From a virus, in the IMG/VR virus record IMGVR_UViG_3300045960_000096, positions 1 to 38,440 of that record: DNA of 38,440 nt. One strand, written 5' to 3'. The notes beneath the pieces were generated by a model. The model was given only the letters and a program-made list of their open reading frames with translations, did no database searches and was not told the DNA's origin. A program made the position numbers and the translations under genes. Positions 28,027-37,617 of the stretch are shown here, in pieces. Within the stretch, counting starts at the first letter, position 1. Every line of letters starts with the position of its first letter.

Positions 28027-31000
28027 ACTGTCCTCGTTTCTGGCATTCCGTCGCCGTTCCATCGGTTGAGAATTTTCGAGGTCGAGAGCGTGTTCTTCGC
28101 AAGCGCGATCCCGATGTCTCTCAGTTCGCTCCTCAGGGCCGATACCTCTTCGACAATCGAGCCAGAGCTGTATGAGTCTCCCATGGAAAGGCCACCGCCC
28201 ACAATGCCTCCCGTTGCCATCCGCTGGGCTCCTAGCTGCTCGGCAACGAAGCGCATCACGTCGGAGAATCCGCCATCCATTGCGCTTCGAGGAATGACCA
28301 TCTCGCCGGGAGAAAGCATCGCGGGAATCGTGTCATTCTTTTGGGAGTCGCCGGGAACTTTCCCTGTTCCAGGAATCACACCGCCATCAGCCCAGTTCCA
28401 TGGCATCAATTTTCCCACGGTTGAGCTAGAACTCGTTGGGTCTAACTCCGAAATGAAGTCGCCTGCCGCGTCTCCAAAGTCTTCGAGTCCAGACTTGAGG
28501 CCGTTCCAAATGTCGGCGCCAAGATTGTAAAAGAAGTTTCCTACCGCTTTCAACGCGCTAACAAATCCGTCCCAAATCTTGCCACCTGCTTCTGCTAGCC
28601 AATCGCCTACGGAGTAGAACGCTTGCTTGACTCCCTCCCAGATTTTTGCACCGACTTCAGCAAGCCAGTCAAAGACAGCATAAAAAGCAGTCTTAACTCC
28701 TTCCCAAATCGCAGCGCCCACTTCAGCAAGCCAATCGAACACGGCATAGAATGCGTCCTTGATTCCTTCCCATATCTTTGCACCAACGTCCTTGAGCCAA
28801 ACGCCAAACTGTACGAACCAGTCCTTGATGCCTGTCCACAACGCGTCAACAAATGTTCCGATTCCGTCAGCAATTAAATCCCAAAGGACTTTCACCATGT
28901 TGCCAAACAGCCGAATGATACCTTCGACAAGTGCTATGGCAATCTGAGGAATTGCCTTAATTATTTCCCAGATGATGGCAGGCAGCGCCCTGATAATGGA
29001 ATCAATAATCGTTGGAATTGCGTCCACGATTGCTGTAATAATGGCAGGCAGGTTGCGCACGACCGCCTGAATTAGACCAGGAATCATGTCGACGATTGCT
29101 TGAATAATGATAGGAATCTTCTCGATAATGAGTGGAATCATCTTGAGAATGGCGTCGATAATCATTGGAATCTTTTCGATGATGGCGACGATGACTTGCG
29201 TAATCATTTCGATGAGTGGCGGAAGAATGACGGGAATCATCTCCACGATCGCGTCGATAAGCGTTTTCACGAGAGGAGGTATCTCTCGCACTAACATTTG
29301 AAGAAGTGCAGGAAGTTCTTTCTTAAGCGTGTCAACTATCATCGGAATAGAGTCCAGCACGGCGCGAATGATTTGAGGCACGCCCTTAACAATGGCTTTG
29401 ATGATGTCAGGCATTGCCTTGACAAGAACCTTAATAATCTCAGGCAATCCCTTTGCAATTGCAGTGATGACCTTTGGGATTCCGTCGATAAACGAAGCAA
29501 CAATCTTTGGCATGTTCTTAACGAAAGAGGCAACGAACTCATCTATCATACCGGCAAGGTCCGTGAAAACGTTTGCCTCCTTTCCTGTGGTTTCGGTTGC
29601 CTTTACTTTCTGGTCGATGATGTCTTGTTGTGCCTTTAGTTCCGCGTTCTTCTTTTCTTCGATGTTTTTGAGAATGGTCTTTTGCTCGGCACTGAGTCCA
29701 GCCGCTCTGTCCTTTGCTGCCTCTTGCTCTGCTTCGAATTCCCTTTTCATTGCATCGACACGGTCTTCGTATGCCTGCTTTTCGGCAAGCTTGCGTGCCG
29801 CAAACGTGTCTGTGATTGCCTGCCGTTGCTCTGCCGTGAGGTCTTTGACTGCCAAAGCAGCGCGTTTTTCTGCATCGATGTTAAGCGCAGCAGCTTCTTG
29901 TTGACGCTTGGCAACCTTAAGGGCTTCTTCTTCTCGCGTCTTAATGTTCTTGAGGTCCTCATCTAATTGCTTCTTTTTCTCAGCAGAAATCTCCCCACTG
30001 GCACCCCGAGCAGCCTCAACCTCCGCTTTGTATTTTTCCTTTATCGCATCGATGTCTTCCTTGCCCGAGGACTGGATGTCTTTGACTTGCGAAGTGGTGT
30101 CTCGCTGTCCAAACGTTTCCAGAGACGAAATGCCTTCGCTTAGTGATTTGATGTTTGCAGCAAACGTTCCTAGTAACGACGTGAGCCCACTAGCGAAGTC
30201 TGCCATGAACCCGCCAGAGATAGCCTTAAATGACGTTTCTAAGGCCGTGCCAACGAGAGCAGTTCCTTCTATGAGCAAGTTCACGCAAAGGTTTGCAGCG
30301 CCCGTAAACGCGTCCGCAAGGAACCTTCCGATGTCTCCCCAAGGAATTGCTTTGAGCAACCCGCCAATCTTCTCGGTGGTTCCGCTTCCGAAGGCCCAAT
30401 CAATGCCCTCTTTCATGGAAGTTCCGACGCTGGAACCTAGGTCCTTGAGGAATGAAAACGAGGATTCAAGTCCCGATGCGATGCCTGGGAAAGCGGAGGC
30501 AAACGACGAGGAAAGCTTTTCGGCGATGCTAGGAATGTCCTTGACTACTCCCTCAAAAATTGTTTTAATTTGAGGAAGAGATTCCATCAGCCCGCCAGTC
30601 ACTGCTTTGACAGATGACTCCAACCCGCCAAAAATATCCCCACCCGCAATAGCGCCAACTCCCGCCAACGTGCCCGAAAACATCCCAGTAAGGCTTTCAC
30701 CGAGAGAGCGGATCGCCGCAATGTTTGCTTTCCAATCGGCAGTCATTCTGTCGAGGGATTCCTTGTTTAGCTTATTGAGCGCTTCGTGTTTCCCTTCTTC
30801 AATCTGCCGGATCTCTTCTGCGGTATCGACGGCCGTTTCTATTTCGCCCTTGGCAAACGAGTCCCATGCAAGGCGATAGTTGTCGCCTTTCTTCTTGAGG
30901 TTCTCCTCAGATTGTCTTAGGTTCTCGTCTTCGATTTTCTTGAGAGCTTCCTCGCCCGCCTTTGTTATCGAACGGATATCGGCTTCGGTCTGCTTGATGG

Positions 31001-33407
31001 TGTCCACTTCAGAAGCTGCAAACGAGTCAAAATTCTTTCGGTAGTTATTCGCAAGCGTTTTGGCATTGTCGATTGCGGCTTGCGTGGAATCTGCCCGAGC
31101 CTTGGCGGCGTCTTGCGCTGCTTTGAGGTCGGCCTCGGCTACCGTTTTGGCGCGGAAAAGGTCCGCCTCCTTGGCCTTCCCAATTGATTGCAGCCGTAGA
31201 ATTTCCACCGCTGCCGTTGCGGTCTTTTCGGCTCCCATGATTTCTGAGATTCTTTTTAGCTCGGTGTCGCTGTCAATCATAGCGAAACCCTTGCCAAGGT
31301 TCTTTGCGGTGAAGTCTAGTTTCGCGACTTCTGCGGCAAGTTCTTTAAGCTTATCTGTTGCTTCTTTCGATGCTCCAGCATTGCCCTTGAGCGCTTTCGA
31401 ATGCTCGTCAGCTTTCTTTGTAGCGGCAGCCGTTGCCTTTGCTAGCGCATCTGTTACCGAGGTGCCTTGCTTTGTGGCTTCATTTTTTGCCATAGCTTCG
31501 TTGTAAAGCATCGCAGAAGCATCGGCTAGTTGTTGGCTTGACTTCGTGACCTTCTCTTGCGACTTCACCAGACCGTTCGTAAACGAGTCAACGGTTTGAA
31601 TAGCAGACGAGTAAACCTGCATGCCCCTGGCGGCGTCATCGACAGCCTTGTCTTTTAATTTCGATGATAGTTTGACAATGCCTTCGCTAACCTTGTCGAG
31701 TGTAGCGCCAAGAGAACCGCCAATGGCATCGGCAAGAGGCTTGAGGTATGAGATGAGATTGGCAATCGTTAGTCCAATGGATTGGATAACATCGCCGATG
31801 TTCTTTTCCATGTCTATGAACTTCGAGGCAACGATTGCTCCGAAGTCAATAAAGGTTCGAGCGACGTCATTGATTACACCTGCAAGGGCTTTCACCACAG
31901 GAATGAGTGCCGAATTGATGTCGGCTTCCATTTGAAGCAGCATGTAATCTACGAGCTCGACATTTTGATTGACCCAGATAATTGCTGCCGTGAGAGCCGC
32001 CACCGCTGCGACTACGAGCATGATAGGGTTTACCGCGCTCATCATAACGCCAGCAATCCCACCCGCTGCCTGTGCGCTGGCAAAGAGAGCGCTAGCAGTC
32101 GCTGCCGCAAGGACCGCAACCTCATAAGCGTAGAAGGCGGCCGTCGCCGCTACAAGGCTCCCAACGATGATTTTGACCGTGTCTTTGTTTTCAATGAGGA
32201 ACGAAAAGATTTCATTCACCGCTGCGAAAGCGGCTTTGATTGCAAGGACCGCGTCCTCAACAAACGATTTGATGTCTCCCCTGTTTTGCTCAAAGAAACT
32301 GCTTATTTCTTTGGCGTACATTGAGAGTTGTTCTGCAACGGTTGCAACGATTGGGAGCAAAAGACCGGAGATGTCTGTGAAGAAGTTCGAAAACTCAATC
32401 TTAGCCTTGTTGAGTTTGAACCCCGCTGTCTCGGATACCGAGAGGAAGTCTTTCTCAAGCACCGCACCCGCTGTTTTTGCGGACTTCTCCATCTCTCCAA
32501 GCGCGTCGGTAAACGAGCCCATCTGCTTGCCCGACAGCGTTGCAGCCGCTCCCGCTGCTTCTTCGGATCCCATGAGGTTGACGAGGGTTTGAAAGTTCCC
32601 TCCAGCCGCCTTGTTCATCCCTTCCATGACCTTCGCAAGGTCACCTTGCGCAAACGCATGTTTGAGCGTTTCGCCGGTGGCCCCTTGGAAAGCTGCTTCG
32701 AGTTCTTTCGTAGGTTTGGCAAGCTGGACGATGAGAGCCTTGAGAGCGGTAGCAGACTCGGAAGCCGACTTTCCGCCCAAGGTGAGCGCGGCAATGGCGG
32801 CATTCGTTTGGTTAAGCGACACGCCTGCGTTTGCTGCCGCAGGAGATACGTTGCCAATTGCGCTGGAGTATTCCTCGAAAGTTAGCTTGCCTTTTTTAAT
32901 CGTGAGGGCAAGCGAGTCACCCGCTGCCGCAAGTTCGTCTTGCTTAAGGCCCCAGGCATTCATGACGTTTGTTACTGCGTTGACCGCAACGCTTTGGTCG
33001 GTAAACCCGGTAACTGCCAGCTTCGAAGAAACTTGCAAAGCAGCATTAGCATCCTCAACGGCAACACCGGCGGACACTAGGTCATAGTATCCCTTTTGAA
33101 CATCTTTGAGAGTTAATCCGAATTGGCTTGACACATCCATGAGGTCTTTGGAGAGCTTCTCCATGTTGATGTCACCGGCAACGGTACCGATTTCAACAAG
33201 ACCTTTTTCAAACTCTAAAGCGGCTCCAACCGTTGCCCTAAGCAAATCTCCTAGACCGCGTATCGCATCCATGGCGACATCGACAACGCCACGAATGAGC
33301 TGGAATGATGAATTGAGGCCAATAACACTGCCATTCAACGCCCGCGCATTTTCTTCAGCCATGCGGGTTATGAGGTCAATTGTCACTGAAAGGTTTGCGT
33401 CTGCCAT
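28023..33407 (-). CDS. tape measure protein
   Basis: A 1794-residue tail length-tape protein. The N-terminal 300 residues match the TP901-type tape-measure domain (EFEKGLVEIGTVAGDI then a helical block with TFEEYSSAIGNVSPAAANAG). Hydrophobic helices follow (around 415-480), then coiled coil containing a duplicated block (NYRKNFDSFAASE and NYRLAWDSFAKGE). From about 1290 come many IPxIIxAI-type units and then four 22-residue units (GAKIWEGIKDAFYAVFDWLA). By the usual rule of about 1.5 angstroms per residue the tail would be near 270 nm. GGGGAG precedes the start, which overlaps the chaperone stop. Confidence 0.92.
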   Translation of the reverse strand: MADANLSVTIDLITRMAEENARALNGSVIGLNSSFQLIRGVVDVAMDAIRGLGDLLRATVGAALEFEKGLVEIGTVAGDINMEKLSKDLMDVSSQFGLTLKDVQKGYYDLVSAGVAVEDANAALQVSSKLAVTGFTDQSVAVNAVTNVMNAWGLKQDELAAAGDSLALTIKKGKLTFEEYSSAIGNVSPAAANAGVSLNQTNAAIAALTLGGKSASESATALKALIVQLAKPTKELEAAFQGATGETLKHAFAQGDLAKVMEGMNKAAGGNFQTLVNLMGSEEAAGAAATLSGKQMGSFTDALGEMEKSAKTAGAVLEKDFLSVSETAGFKLNKAKIEFSNFFTDISGLLLPIVATVAEQLSMYAKEISSFFEQNRGDIKSFVEDAVLAIKAAFAAVNEIFSFLIENKDTVKIIVGSLVAATAAFYAYEVAVLAAATASALFASAQAAGGIAGVMMSAVNPIMLVVAAVAALTAAIIWVNQNVELVDYMLLQMEADINSALIPVVKALAGVINDVARTFIDFGAIVASKFIDMEKNIGDVIQSIGLTIANLISYLKPLADAIGGSLGATLDKVSEGIVKLSSKLKDKAVDDAARGMQVYSSAIQTVDSFTNGLVKSQEKVTKSSQQLADASAMLYNEAMAKNEATKQGTSVTDALAKATAAATKKADEHSKALKGNAGASKEATDKLKELAAEVAKLDFTAKNLGKGFAMIDSDTELKRISEIMGAEKTATAAVEILRLQSIGKAKEADLFRAKTVAEADLKAAQDAAKARADSTQAAIDNAKTLANNYRKNFDSFAASEVDTIKQTEADIRSITKAGEEALKKIEDENLRQSEENLKKKGDNYRLAWDSFAKGEIETAVDTAEEIRQIEEGKHEALNKLNKESLDRMTADWKANIAAIRSLGESLTGMFSGTLAGVGAIAGGDIFGGLESSVKAVTGGLMESLPQIKTIFEGVVKDIPSIAEKLSSSFASAFPGIASGLESSFSFLKDLGSSVGTSMKEGIDWAFGSGTTEKIGGLLKAIPWGDIGRFLADAFTGAANLCVNLLIEGTALVGTALETSFKAISGGFMADFASGLTSLLGTFAANIKSLSEGISSLETFGQRDTTSQVKDIQSSGKEDIDAIKEKYKAEVEAARGASGEISAEKKKQLDEDLKNIKTREEEALKVAKRQQEAAALNIDAEKRAALAVKDLTAEQRQAITDTFAARKLAEKQAYEDRVDAMKREFEAEQEAAKDRAAGLSAEQKTILKNIEEKKNAELKAQQDIIDQKVKATETTGKEANVFTDLAGMIDEFVASFVKNMPKIVASFIDGIPKVITAIAKGLPEIIKVLVKAMPDIIKAIVKGVPQIIRAVLDSIPMIVDTLKKELPALLQMLVREIPPLVKTLIDAIVEMIPVILPPLIEMITQVIVAIIEKIPMIIDAILKMIPLIIEKIPIIIQAIVDMIPGLIQAVVRNLPAIITAIVDAIPTIIDSIIRALPAIIWEIIKAIPQIAIALVEGIIRLFGNMVKVLWDLIADGIGTFVDALWTGIKDWFVQFGVWLKDVGAKIWEGIKDAFYAVFDWLAEVGAAIWEGVKTAFYAVFDWLAEVGAKIWEGVKQAFYSVGDWLAEAGGKIWDGFVSALKAVGNFFYNLGADIWNGLKSGLEDFGDAAGDFISELDPTSSSSTVGKLMPWNWADGGVIPGTGKVPGDSQKNDTIPAMLSPGEMVIPRSAMDGGFSDVMRFVAEQLGAQRMATGGIVGGGLSMGDSYSSGSIVEEVSALRSELRDIGIALAKNTLSTSKILNRWNGDGMPETRTV
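28560..28800 (-). repeat. 22-residue tape-measure repeats
   Basis: Four consecutive 66-base units encode variants of GAKIWEGIKDAFYAVFDWLAEV. The first three are closest, also at DNA level, suggesting recent tandem duplication that would change tail length in steps. Confidence 0.65.
28915..29490 (-). repeat. IP-x-II-type repeats in the tape measure
   Basis: A long run of short units such as IPMIIDAILKMIPLIIEKIP. The period is about 11 residues with proline before each hydrophobic helix. These are common in tape-measure proteins and probably pack inside the tail tube. Confidence 0.6.
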
Positions 33408-34272
33408 TATCTTCTCCCCTTTTGCCGCGACTTGGCTTGCTGTTTCTTGCGCTCTTTCTCTTCATGCTCCGCTAGGAAGTTCCCTACAATTGTCATCGCA
33501 GACATCAGCCCAGCCGGTTGGTCCATGTAACCGCCCTCATAGGGCAGTATACCGTTGCGCATGCTCATGGCACAAGAGACAAGATACGACACTGACGGGT
33601 CGAAAATTCGGCACGGGCAAACCCAGTATTCAAATTCCTCATTCTCCCCGTAAAGGCGTCTTGAGGAGCAAAGACTTTTGATTTCTCTTTCAGCTTCTTC
33701 AAAGGCTAAGCCGTGTTTCATAGCGTTTTCAATTTTCTTGTCGCAATTGCTTGTGTCAAAAAGATAGTGCAGTGACGGTTCAATCACTGCACGATCGTAT
33801 GGTGTTAGGTCGGAAAACAAGACAGAAACGTCAACCCAGAAGGAAGGCATGGGAACCTGAATCGGAAGGGTCAAGTGTGGCTTTTTTTTACGATGATTCC
33901 ATCAATTGGCTTGTTTGTCTGTGGATGGATTAGCTGACCATCCGCAGGCACGCCCTTGATGAATAGACCACCCACGAGCATGATTTTCTCGCTGATGGGC
34001 AGGTTCATGAGGTCATCCATGGCCTCGGTGGACATGCGGTCTCCGTCAAACGTTGGCCGGTATTCGGAACCGTCTTCGTTTGTGAGCCCGCGCACATCTC
34101 GCAAGGAACGACACACAACGGCCTTTGTCCATTGGAGGAGCGCCCCAGTAGACTTGTCCTTTTCGAGCTCACCCATTAGCTCGGTCTTTTCTCCCATGGA
34201 GAGAGGCCGGAAGCAAAAGGTTACGCCGTCGATTTCAATGGGGACGATCTGGTTTGTTTTTCGAACTAACAT
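33407..34272 (-). CDS. tail assembly chaperone GT fusion made by -1 frameshift
   Basis: Ribosomes that slip back one base at AAAAAAA near 33883-33889 would join the 133-residue G-type chaperone to a second frame (33883 down to 33407), giving about 288 residues. The second part (from KPHLTLPIQVPMPSF) has no convincing independent start; only a TTG at 33874 without a good binding site. The fusion just upstream of the tape measure is the hallmark of lambda-like tail assembly chaperones, which hold the tape measure during tail building. The C-terminus is basic (KKQQAKSRQKGRR). Its stop overlaps the tape-measure start (TAATG). Confidence 0.8.
33871..34272 (-). CDS. tail assembly chaperone G-type (unshifted product)
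   Basis: A 133-residue protein starting MLVRKTNQIVPIEIDGVTFC, with GAGG upstream, and ending IIVKKSHT. It is acidic to neutral, with a beta-rich front and helical back. Position between the tail tube and the tape measure, and the slippery run at its end, identify it as the shorter chaperone of the pair rather than sequence similarity. An ATG fourteen codons earlier falls inside the tail-tube gene's end and is less likely. Confidence 0.75.
   Translation of the reverse strand: MLVRKTNQIVPIEIDGVTFCFRPLSMGEKTELMGELEKDKSTGALLQWTKAVVCRSLRDVRGLTNEDGSEYRPTFDGDRMSTEAMDDLMNLPISEKIMLVGGLFIKGVPADGQLIHPQTNKPIDGIIVKKSHT
33882..33891 (-). promoter_or_regulatory. programmed -1 frameshift slippery site
   Basis: On the minus strand the codons read GTA AAA AAA AGC, so the heptamer A AAA AAA sits in the correct phase for a -1 slip, giving V-K-K-K-P-H instead of V-K-K-S-H-T-stop. 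The stop in the unshifted frame comes only four codons later. Confidence 0.8.
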
Positions 34273-34279
34273 ATGAACC

Positions 34280-35479
34280 TCAAATGAAAGAGATGTAGAT
34301 ATCGCTACCGACACCGGATGAAGAAGGACCAGCAGAAAACTCTAGAGAATACTGCATGAGGCCGTCAGCGTCCTGTTTTGGCAACGCGGTGCAAATACAA
34401 TTGGGGAGATAAACCGCAACCACTTCCTTCTTAATTCCAGCCGAAGCGCCTGGCACCTTGGCATAGAAGAAAAGAGAAAATTGCGTGTTCTCGTCAAAAG
34501 AATCGAACAAAGCGCTGGACGTGGAGTCCATGTATGGAACCAAAGATCCGGTGATTGTTCGTTCCGTTATGCGCTGAGCAATGATGCCATTCTCGGAACA
34601 CATGTTTTGCACTGGAGCCAATGTGTTCTCAAGAGACACCGCAACGCTGTTAACAGGGAGCTGAACCCCGTCCTTGAACAAACACGCACCGAGAATCAAT
34701 GGGGGCGTGCCACCATCATAAACAGCAGCAGGTCCAGAGGACCCGGGAGTTTCTTGATAGTTTTGTCCAGTGAGGCCAAACGAAAAGGAAGCGACTTGTC
34801 CAGTCTCAAACGAGTCAATGGACAGCGAGGAAACGCGGCAACCGGAAGCTTGCGTTTCGTACGTGCCTTCCATGAGACTTGTTAGCGTGAGACTTGGGTG
34901 TCCGTCGTTCGCACCGTAGAACGTTGTGAACTTCTCGATGACGTCGGACGCCTGCGCGAAGTTCGTGGAGGTTGGAACGAGCAGGGTAATTGAATCCTGA
35001 TTTGTTCCGCCCTCTGTTACGGTTGTGACTGGTGAAAGATGGTATCCACCATCGGGACCAACCGACGTGGACTTAATCATCACCGTGTCGCCAATGGCGA
35101 ATTTCGTTGCGTCGGGAATGTTAATGACAGTCGTGTTCGTGCTGACTGCATTGATCGTCACGGTCGAAGTCAGCGAGCGCACTCCACCCAGTGCAGCGAG
35201 AAACAAAAGGTCAGCCTCAGGGGCTGCTCCAGCGACGCTGGACGCCTTTAGTTCCACGCCCACACTACCGGAAGCCGACTTGATTCCAGTGCGTGGCAGG
35301 GCCTTAGAAATGCTTGATGTGAGATTGTTTCTCTCGACCAATTCCTTTTCAGGGTTGAGCTCGAAACCATCGGCGAGAATGGAAACGGCTTGATTGCCCG
35401 CCGTCGGATTCACCGCAACGCCTTCGGTCACTTCCTGAGTAACGTACAAGACGGTACTCTTCTTTGATACATAAGCCAT
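34280..35479 (-). CDS. major tail tube protein
   Basis: A 399-residue protein. VLYVTQEVTEGVAVNPTAGN at the front, ERNNLTSSISKALPRTGIKS with ASGSVGVELK, and later ETGQVASFSFGLTGQNYQ are typical of siphophage tail-tube subunits: a long loop, then a beta-sandwich that forms hexameric rings. An inserted Thr/Val-rich segment (about 105-175) may be an exposed Ig-like domain. AGGAG precedes the start. It lies upstream of the tail chaperones, as expected. Confidence 0.8.
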   Translation of the reverse strand: MAYVSKKSTVLYVTQEVTEGVAVNPTAGNQAVSILADGFELNPEKELVERNNLTSSISKALPRTGIKSASGSVGVELKASSVAGAAPEADLLFLAALGGVRSLTSTVTINAVSTNTTVINIPDATKFAIGDTVMIKSTSVGPDGGYHLSPVTTVTEGGTNQDSITLLVPTSTNFAQASDVIEKFTTFYGANDGHPSLTLTSLMEGTYETQASGCRVSSLSIDSFETGQVASFSFGLTGQNYQETPGSSGPAAVYDGGTPPLILGACLFKDGVQLPVNSVAVSLENTLAPVQNMCSENGIIAQRITERTITGSLVPYMDSTSSALFDSFDENTQFSLFFYAKVPGASAGIKKEVVAVYLPNCICTALPKQDADGLMQYSLEFSAGPSSSGVGSDIYISFI

Positions 35480-35490
35480 GTGATGTTCTC

Positions 35491-35937
35491 CTACAAATCA
35501 ATTTGTGTTCGTACTTTGAAACTGCCTTCAACGACAACAATCTTATCCTCGTGAAGCGCGAAGCTTGCGAGGATTGCGAACGTTCCAACGTGATGCGCGA
35601 TACCTGGACAACCTGCATACTGCACAATGAGCTGACGGTTAATCTCTTCAAACAAGCCTATCATTTGCGTTTGTTTGTCGATGATTTCAGAATCGCCAAA
35701 CTCCTCGGTCACATATGAGTCTGTGAGTGTTAACACGAAACCATAGGCGATCGTGTTTGCTTTTGTGTTCCCAGAAACTTCGTCTGCCGTATCGTGCCGA
35801 AGGCCCCAACGAAGAGGCTCCGACGCGAATTTGTTTTTGTCAATCTTGATGATGTTGTCCAGACGAGAGTAGGTTGGACCTAGCGTTGTTTGAATTACGG
35901 TTTCGCAGCCTGTCTTGATGCTTTGTATTTTGCTCAT
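35491..35937 (-). CDS. tail terminator-like protein
   Basis: A 148-residue protein (MSKIQSIKTGCETVIQTTLG...). Its size, position just before the tail-tube gene, and alpha/beta make-up (WGLRHDTADEVSGNTKANTI, then a YGFVLTLTDSYV strand) suit a tail-completion or tail-terminator protein. I do not recognise a firm family motif, so the call rests on synteny. The start overlaps the previous stop (ATGA). Confidence 0.55.
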   Translation of the reverse strand: MSKIQSIKTGCETVIQTTLGPTYSRLDNIIKIDKNKFASEPLRWGLRHDTADEVSGNTKANTIAYGFVLTLTDSYVTEEFGDSEIIDKQTQMIGLFEEINRQLIVQYAGCPGIAHHVGTFAILASFALHEDKIVVVEGSFKVRTQIDL

Positions 35938-36755
35938 CGATTTAGAACCCCCACGGTCATATCTCGTTGAGTTGATACGTTACCATCTTGCAGCCTGTCG
36001 TAGGCAAGGAACGCTAGTTCAAAAGCCTTCTCGAACTTCCCATAGAACATTCTCGACTTGACTCTCCAATTATCCGCTTCGTTTGCGTTTGCAACGTTCT
36101 CAAAAATCTTTGAAAGCGCGAGATACGTTGCCGCAAGCCGAACCTCTTGGATGTCGAGGAGGTCCCAAAAGGTCAGACGTTTGTAATAACCGTTCCGAAC
36201 GGTTCTCAGCCCACGGTTGCGCAACATCTGCACAATCTCATCACGAGCTGCCTCATGGATGAGAATGTGGTCAGGTGCGCCCAAGCGGAAGCCTGCGTCG
36301 TTGATTTTGGAGAACTCCCTAGCAAGGTCACGGTCATCGGAGAATAGCGCCGTAATGGCTCTCACAATCATTGCTGAGGTGGAGAGCGAAACCTGAATCT
36401 TAATCCAGCACTGGAGAACGCCGTTCACAGTGTTTGCTGTCGTCAATGTTTCTGGAAGGGTCCACTGGATGTGCCCAGTTCGTGTCAGTCCCTTTGTGTC
36501 ATCAAGAAGCGGCATTCCTACCCAACCCGCGTCAGTGTAGCAATTCACGCTCAAGGTTCTTGTCGTCAAAGACGGAGTAGTAGCATAGAAAAAACATGAA
36601 GGAATTGGCTTCGGAAAACCAAGGTACAGGGTGTTAGATGCAAGCAAAGTCATGGTAACGTTGTCGGTACCAAGGTCACACAAATCGTCTGAGAAGTCGG
36701 TGAATACACCGTTGTTCTCTAGCAGAATAGTTAGACGAGAGCCAATGTCCTTCAT
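35934..36755 (-). CDS. head-tail connector-type structural protein, 273 aa
   Basis: A 273-residue protein (MKDIGSRLTILLENNGVFTD...). The front is beta-rich and Thr-rich; the back (from about 160) is helical and includes LLDIQEVRLAATYLALSKIF, a block seen in head-tail adaptor proteins of the gp6/gp15 type. It lies between the capsid and tail terminator genes, where connectors belong. AAAGGAAA precedes the start. It may be a fusion of two small domains; the exact connector class is uncertain. Confidence 0.55.
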   Translation of the reverse strand: MKDIGSRLTILLENNGVFTDFSDDLCDLGTDNVTMTLLASNTLYLGFPKPIPSCFFYATTPSLTTRTLSVNCYTDAGWVGMPLLDDTKGLTRTGHIQWTLPETLTTANTVNGVLQCWIKIQVSLSTSAMIVRAITALFSDDRDLAREFSKINDAGFRLGAPDHILIHEAARDEIVQMLRNRGLRTVRNGYYKRLTFWDLLDIQEVRLAATYLALSKIFENVANANEADNWRVKSRMFYGKFEKAFELAFLAYDRLQDGNVSTQRDMTVGVLNR

Positions 36756-36766
36756 TATCGTTTCCT

Positions 36767-37609
36767 TTATGAACCAGTGTTGTTCATGAGAACGCCACGT
36801 TTTCCGCCGTCAAGAGTCTTGACGCCGTACTTTTGATTGAGGAGGAACTCGGTTGCCACTTCAGAGAGCTTGCGGCCTTTTTCCCAAGTAGGAACGATTT
36901 GACGCGCATAAGCAACATGGGAACGATGATAGAACAAGGAGGTTCCGGAAGTGACTGCGTTGGTCACAACACAACGGAAGCCAAGAATGCGTCCGATTTC
37001 ACCGTTCACAATCACCATGCTCTCAGGATATTTCGAAGGCTCGATGATGTTCTTGAGGCTGAGAACAGTCTCTTCTTCATCGGGATTGATTGCCATCCAG
37101 CGGTCCATCATGGGCACGTTTGCTTTGTTGAGAAGCTTGCGGGCATTGAGGATGTCGGGAATAGCAATAACGCTGTTCGTCTTGAAACGCACTCGGTGGT
37201 CTGGAGCGGTTGCCGAACATGCTGCAATGCTCGTGTAGATTGCGGCTTCGAGATTCGTAAGAAGCGCTTGTGTTGCGCTCTCAAGAATAGCAGGCTCTTG
37301 ACCTACCATTGCCTCGATGTCGGCGGCGTCTTCGAGAACCGTGTAAACGGCTTCGTGCAGGTTAAGAACAAGAGGATCGCTTGCCCATGTAATCTTTTGC
37401 GAAGTCAAAGGAGTATCTGGAACCTTTGGCACCGCTGTCAATTGCGAACGACGGCCAACATCGATCTGCTTCACGCCGGGAGTAGCCTCGGCAGTGCGGT
37501 CGATAATGGTGTTCATAAGAATCGCGTTCTGCCACAGGTAGGCTTGAACATACTGAGAAACAATGTCCAAGGACACTGCACTGGTATCGGAGGTCGTGAT
37601 GTTTGCCAT
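36767..37609 (-). CDS. major capsid protein
   Basis: A 280-residue protein. QAYLWQNAILMNTIIDRTAE near the front, then LVLNLHEAVYTVLEDAADIE, DRWMAINPDEEETVLSLKNI and NGEIGRILGFRCVVTN are characteristic of a group of phage major capsid proteins with the HK97-type fold. The C-terminal GVKTLDGGKRGVL is also usual. It follows the scaffold gene by 8 bases with GAGGTG upstream. No cleavage prosequence is evident at the N-terminus, consistent with a separate scaffold protein. Confidence 0.8.
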   Translation of the reverse strand: MANITTSDTSAVSLDIVSQYVQAYLWQNAILMNTIIDRTAEATPGVKQIDVGRRSQLTAVPKVPDTPLTSQKITWASDPLVLNLHEAVYTVLEDAADIEAMVGQEPAILESATQALLTNLEAAIYTSIAACSATAPDHRVRFKTNSVIAIPDILNARKLLNKANVPMMDRWMAINPDEEETVLSLKNIIEPSKYPESMVIVNGEIGRILGFRCVVTNAVTSGTSLFYHRSHVAYARQIVPTWEKGRKLSEVATEFLLNQKYGVKTLDGGKRGVLMNNTGS

Positions 37610-37617
37610 GTGTCACC

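Noticed and set aside
28623-32324. Several plus-strand frames opposite the tape measure
   Set aside because: They arise from codon bias and repeats in the tape-measure gene; no ribosome binding sites or recognisable proteins.
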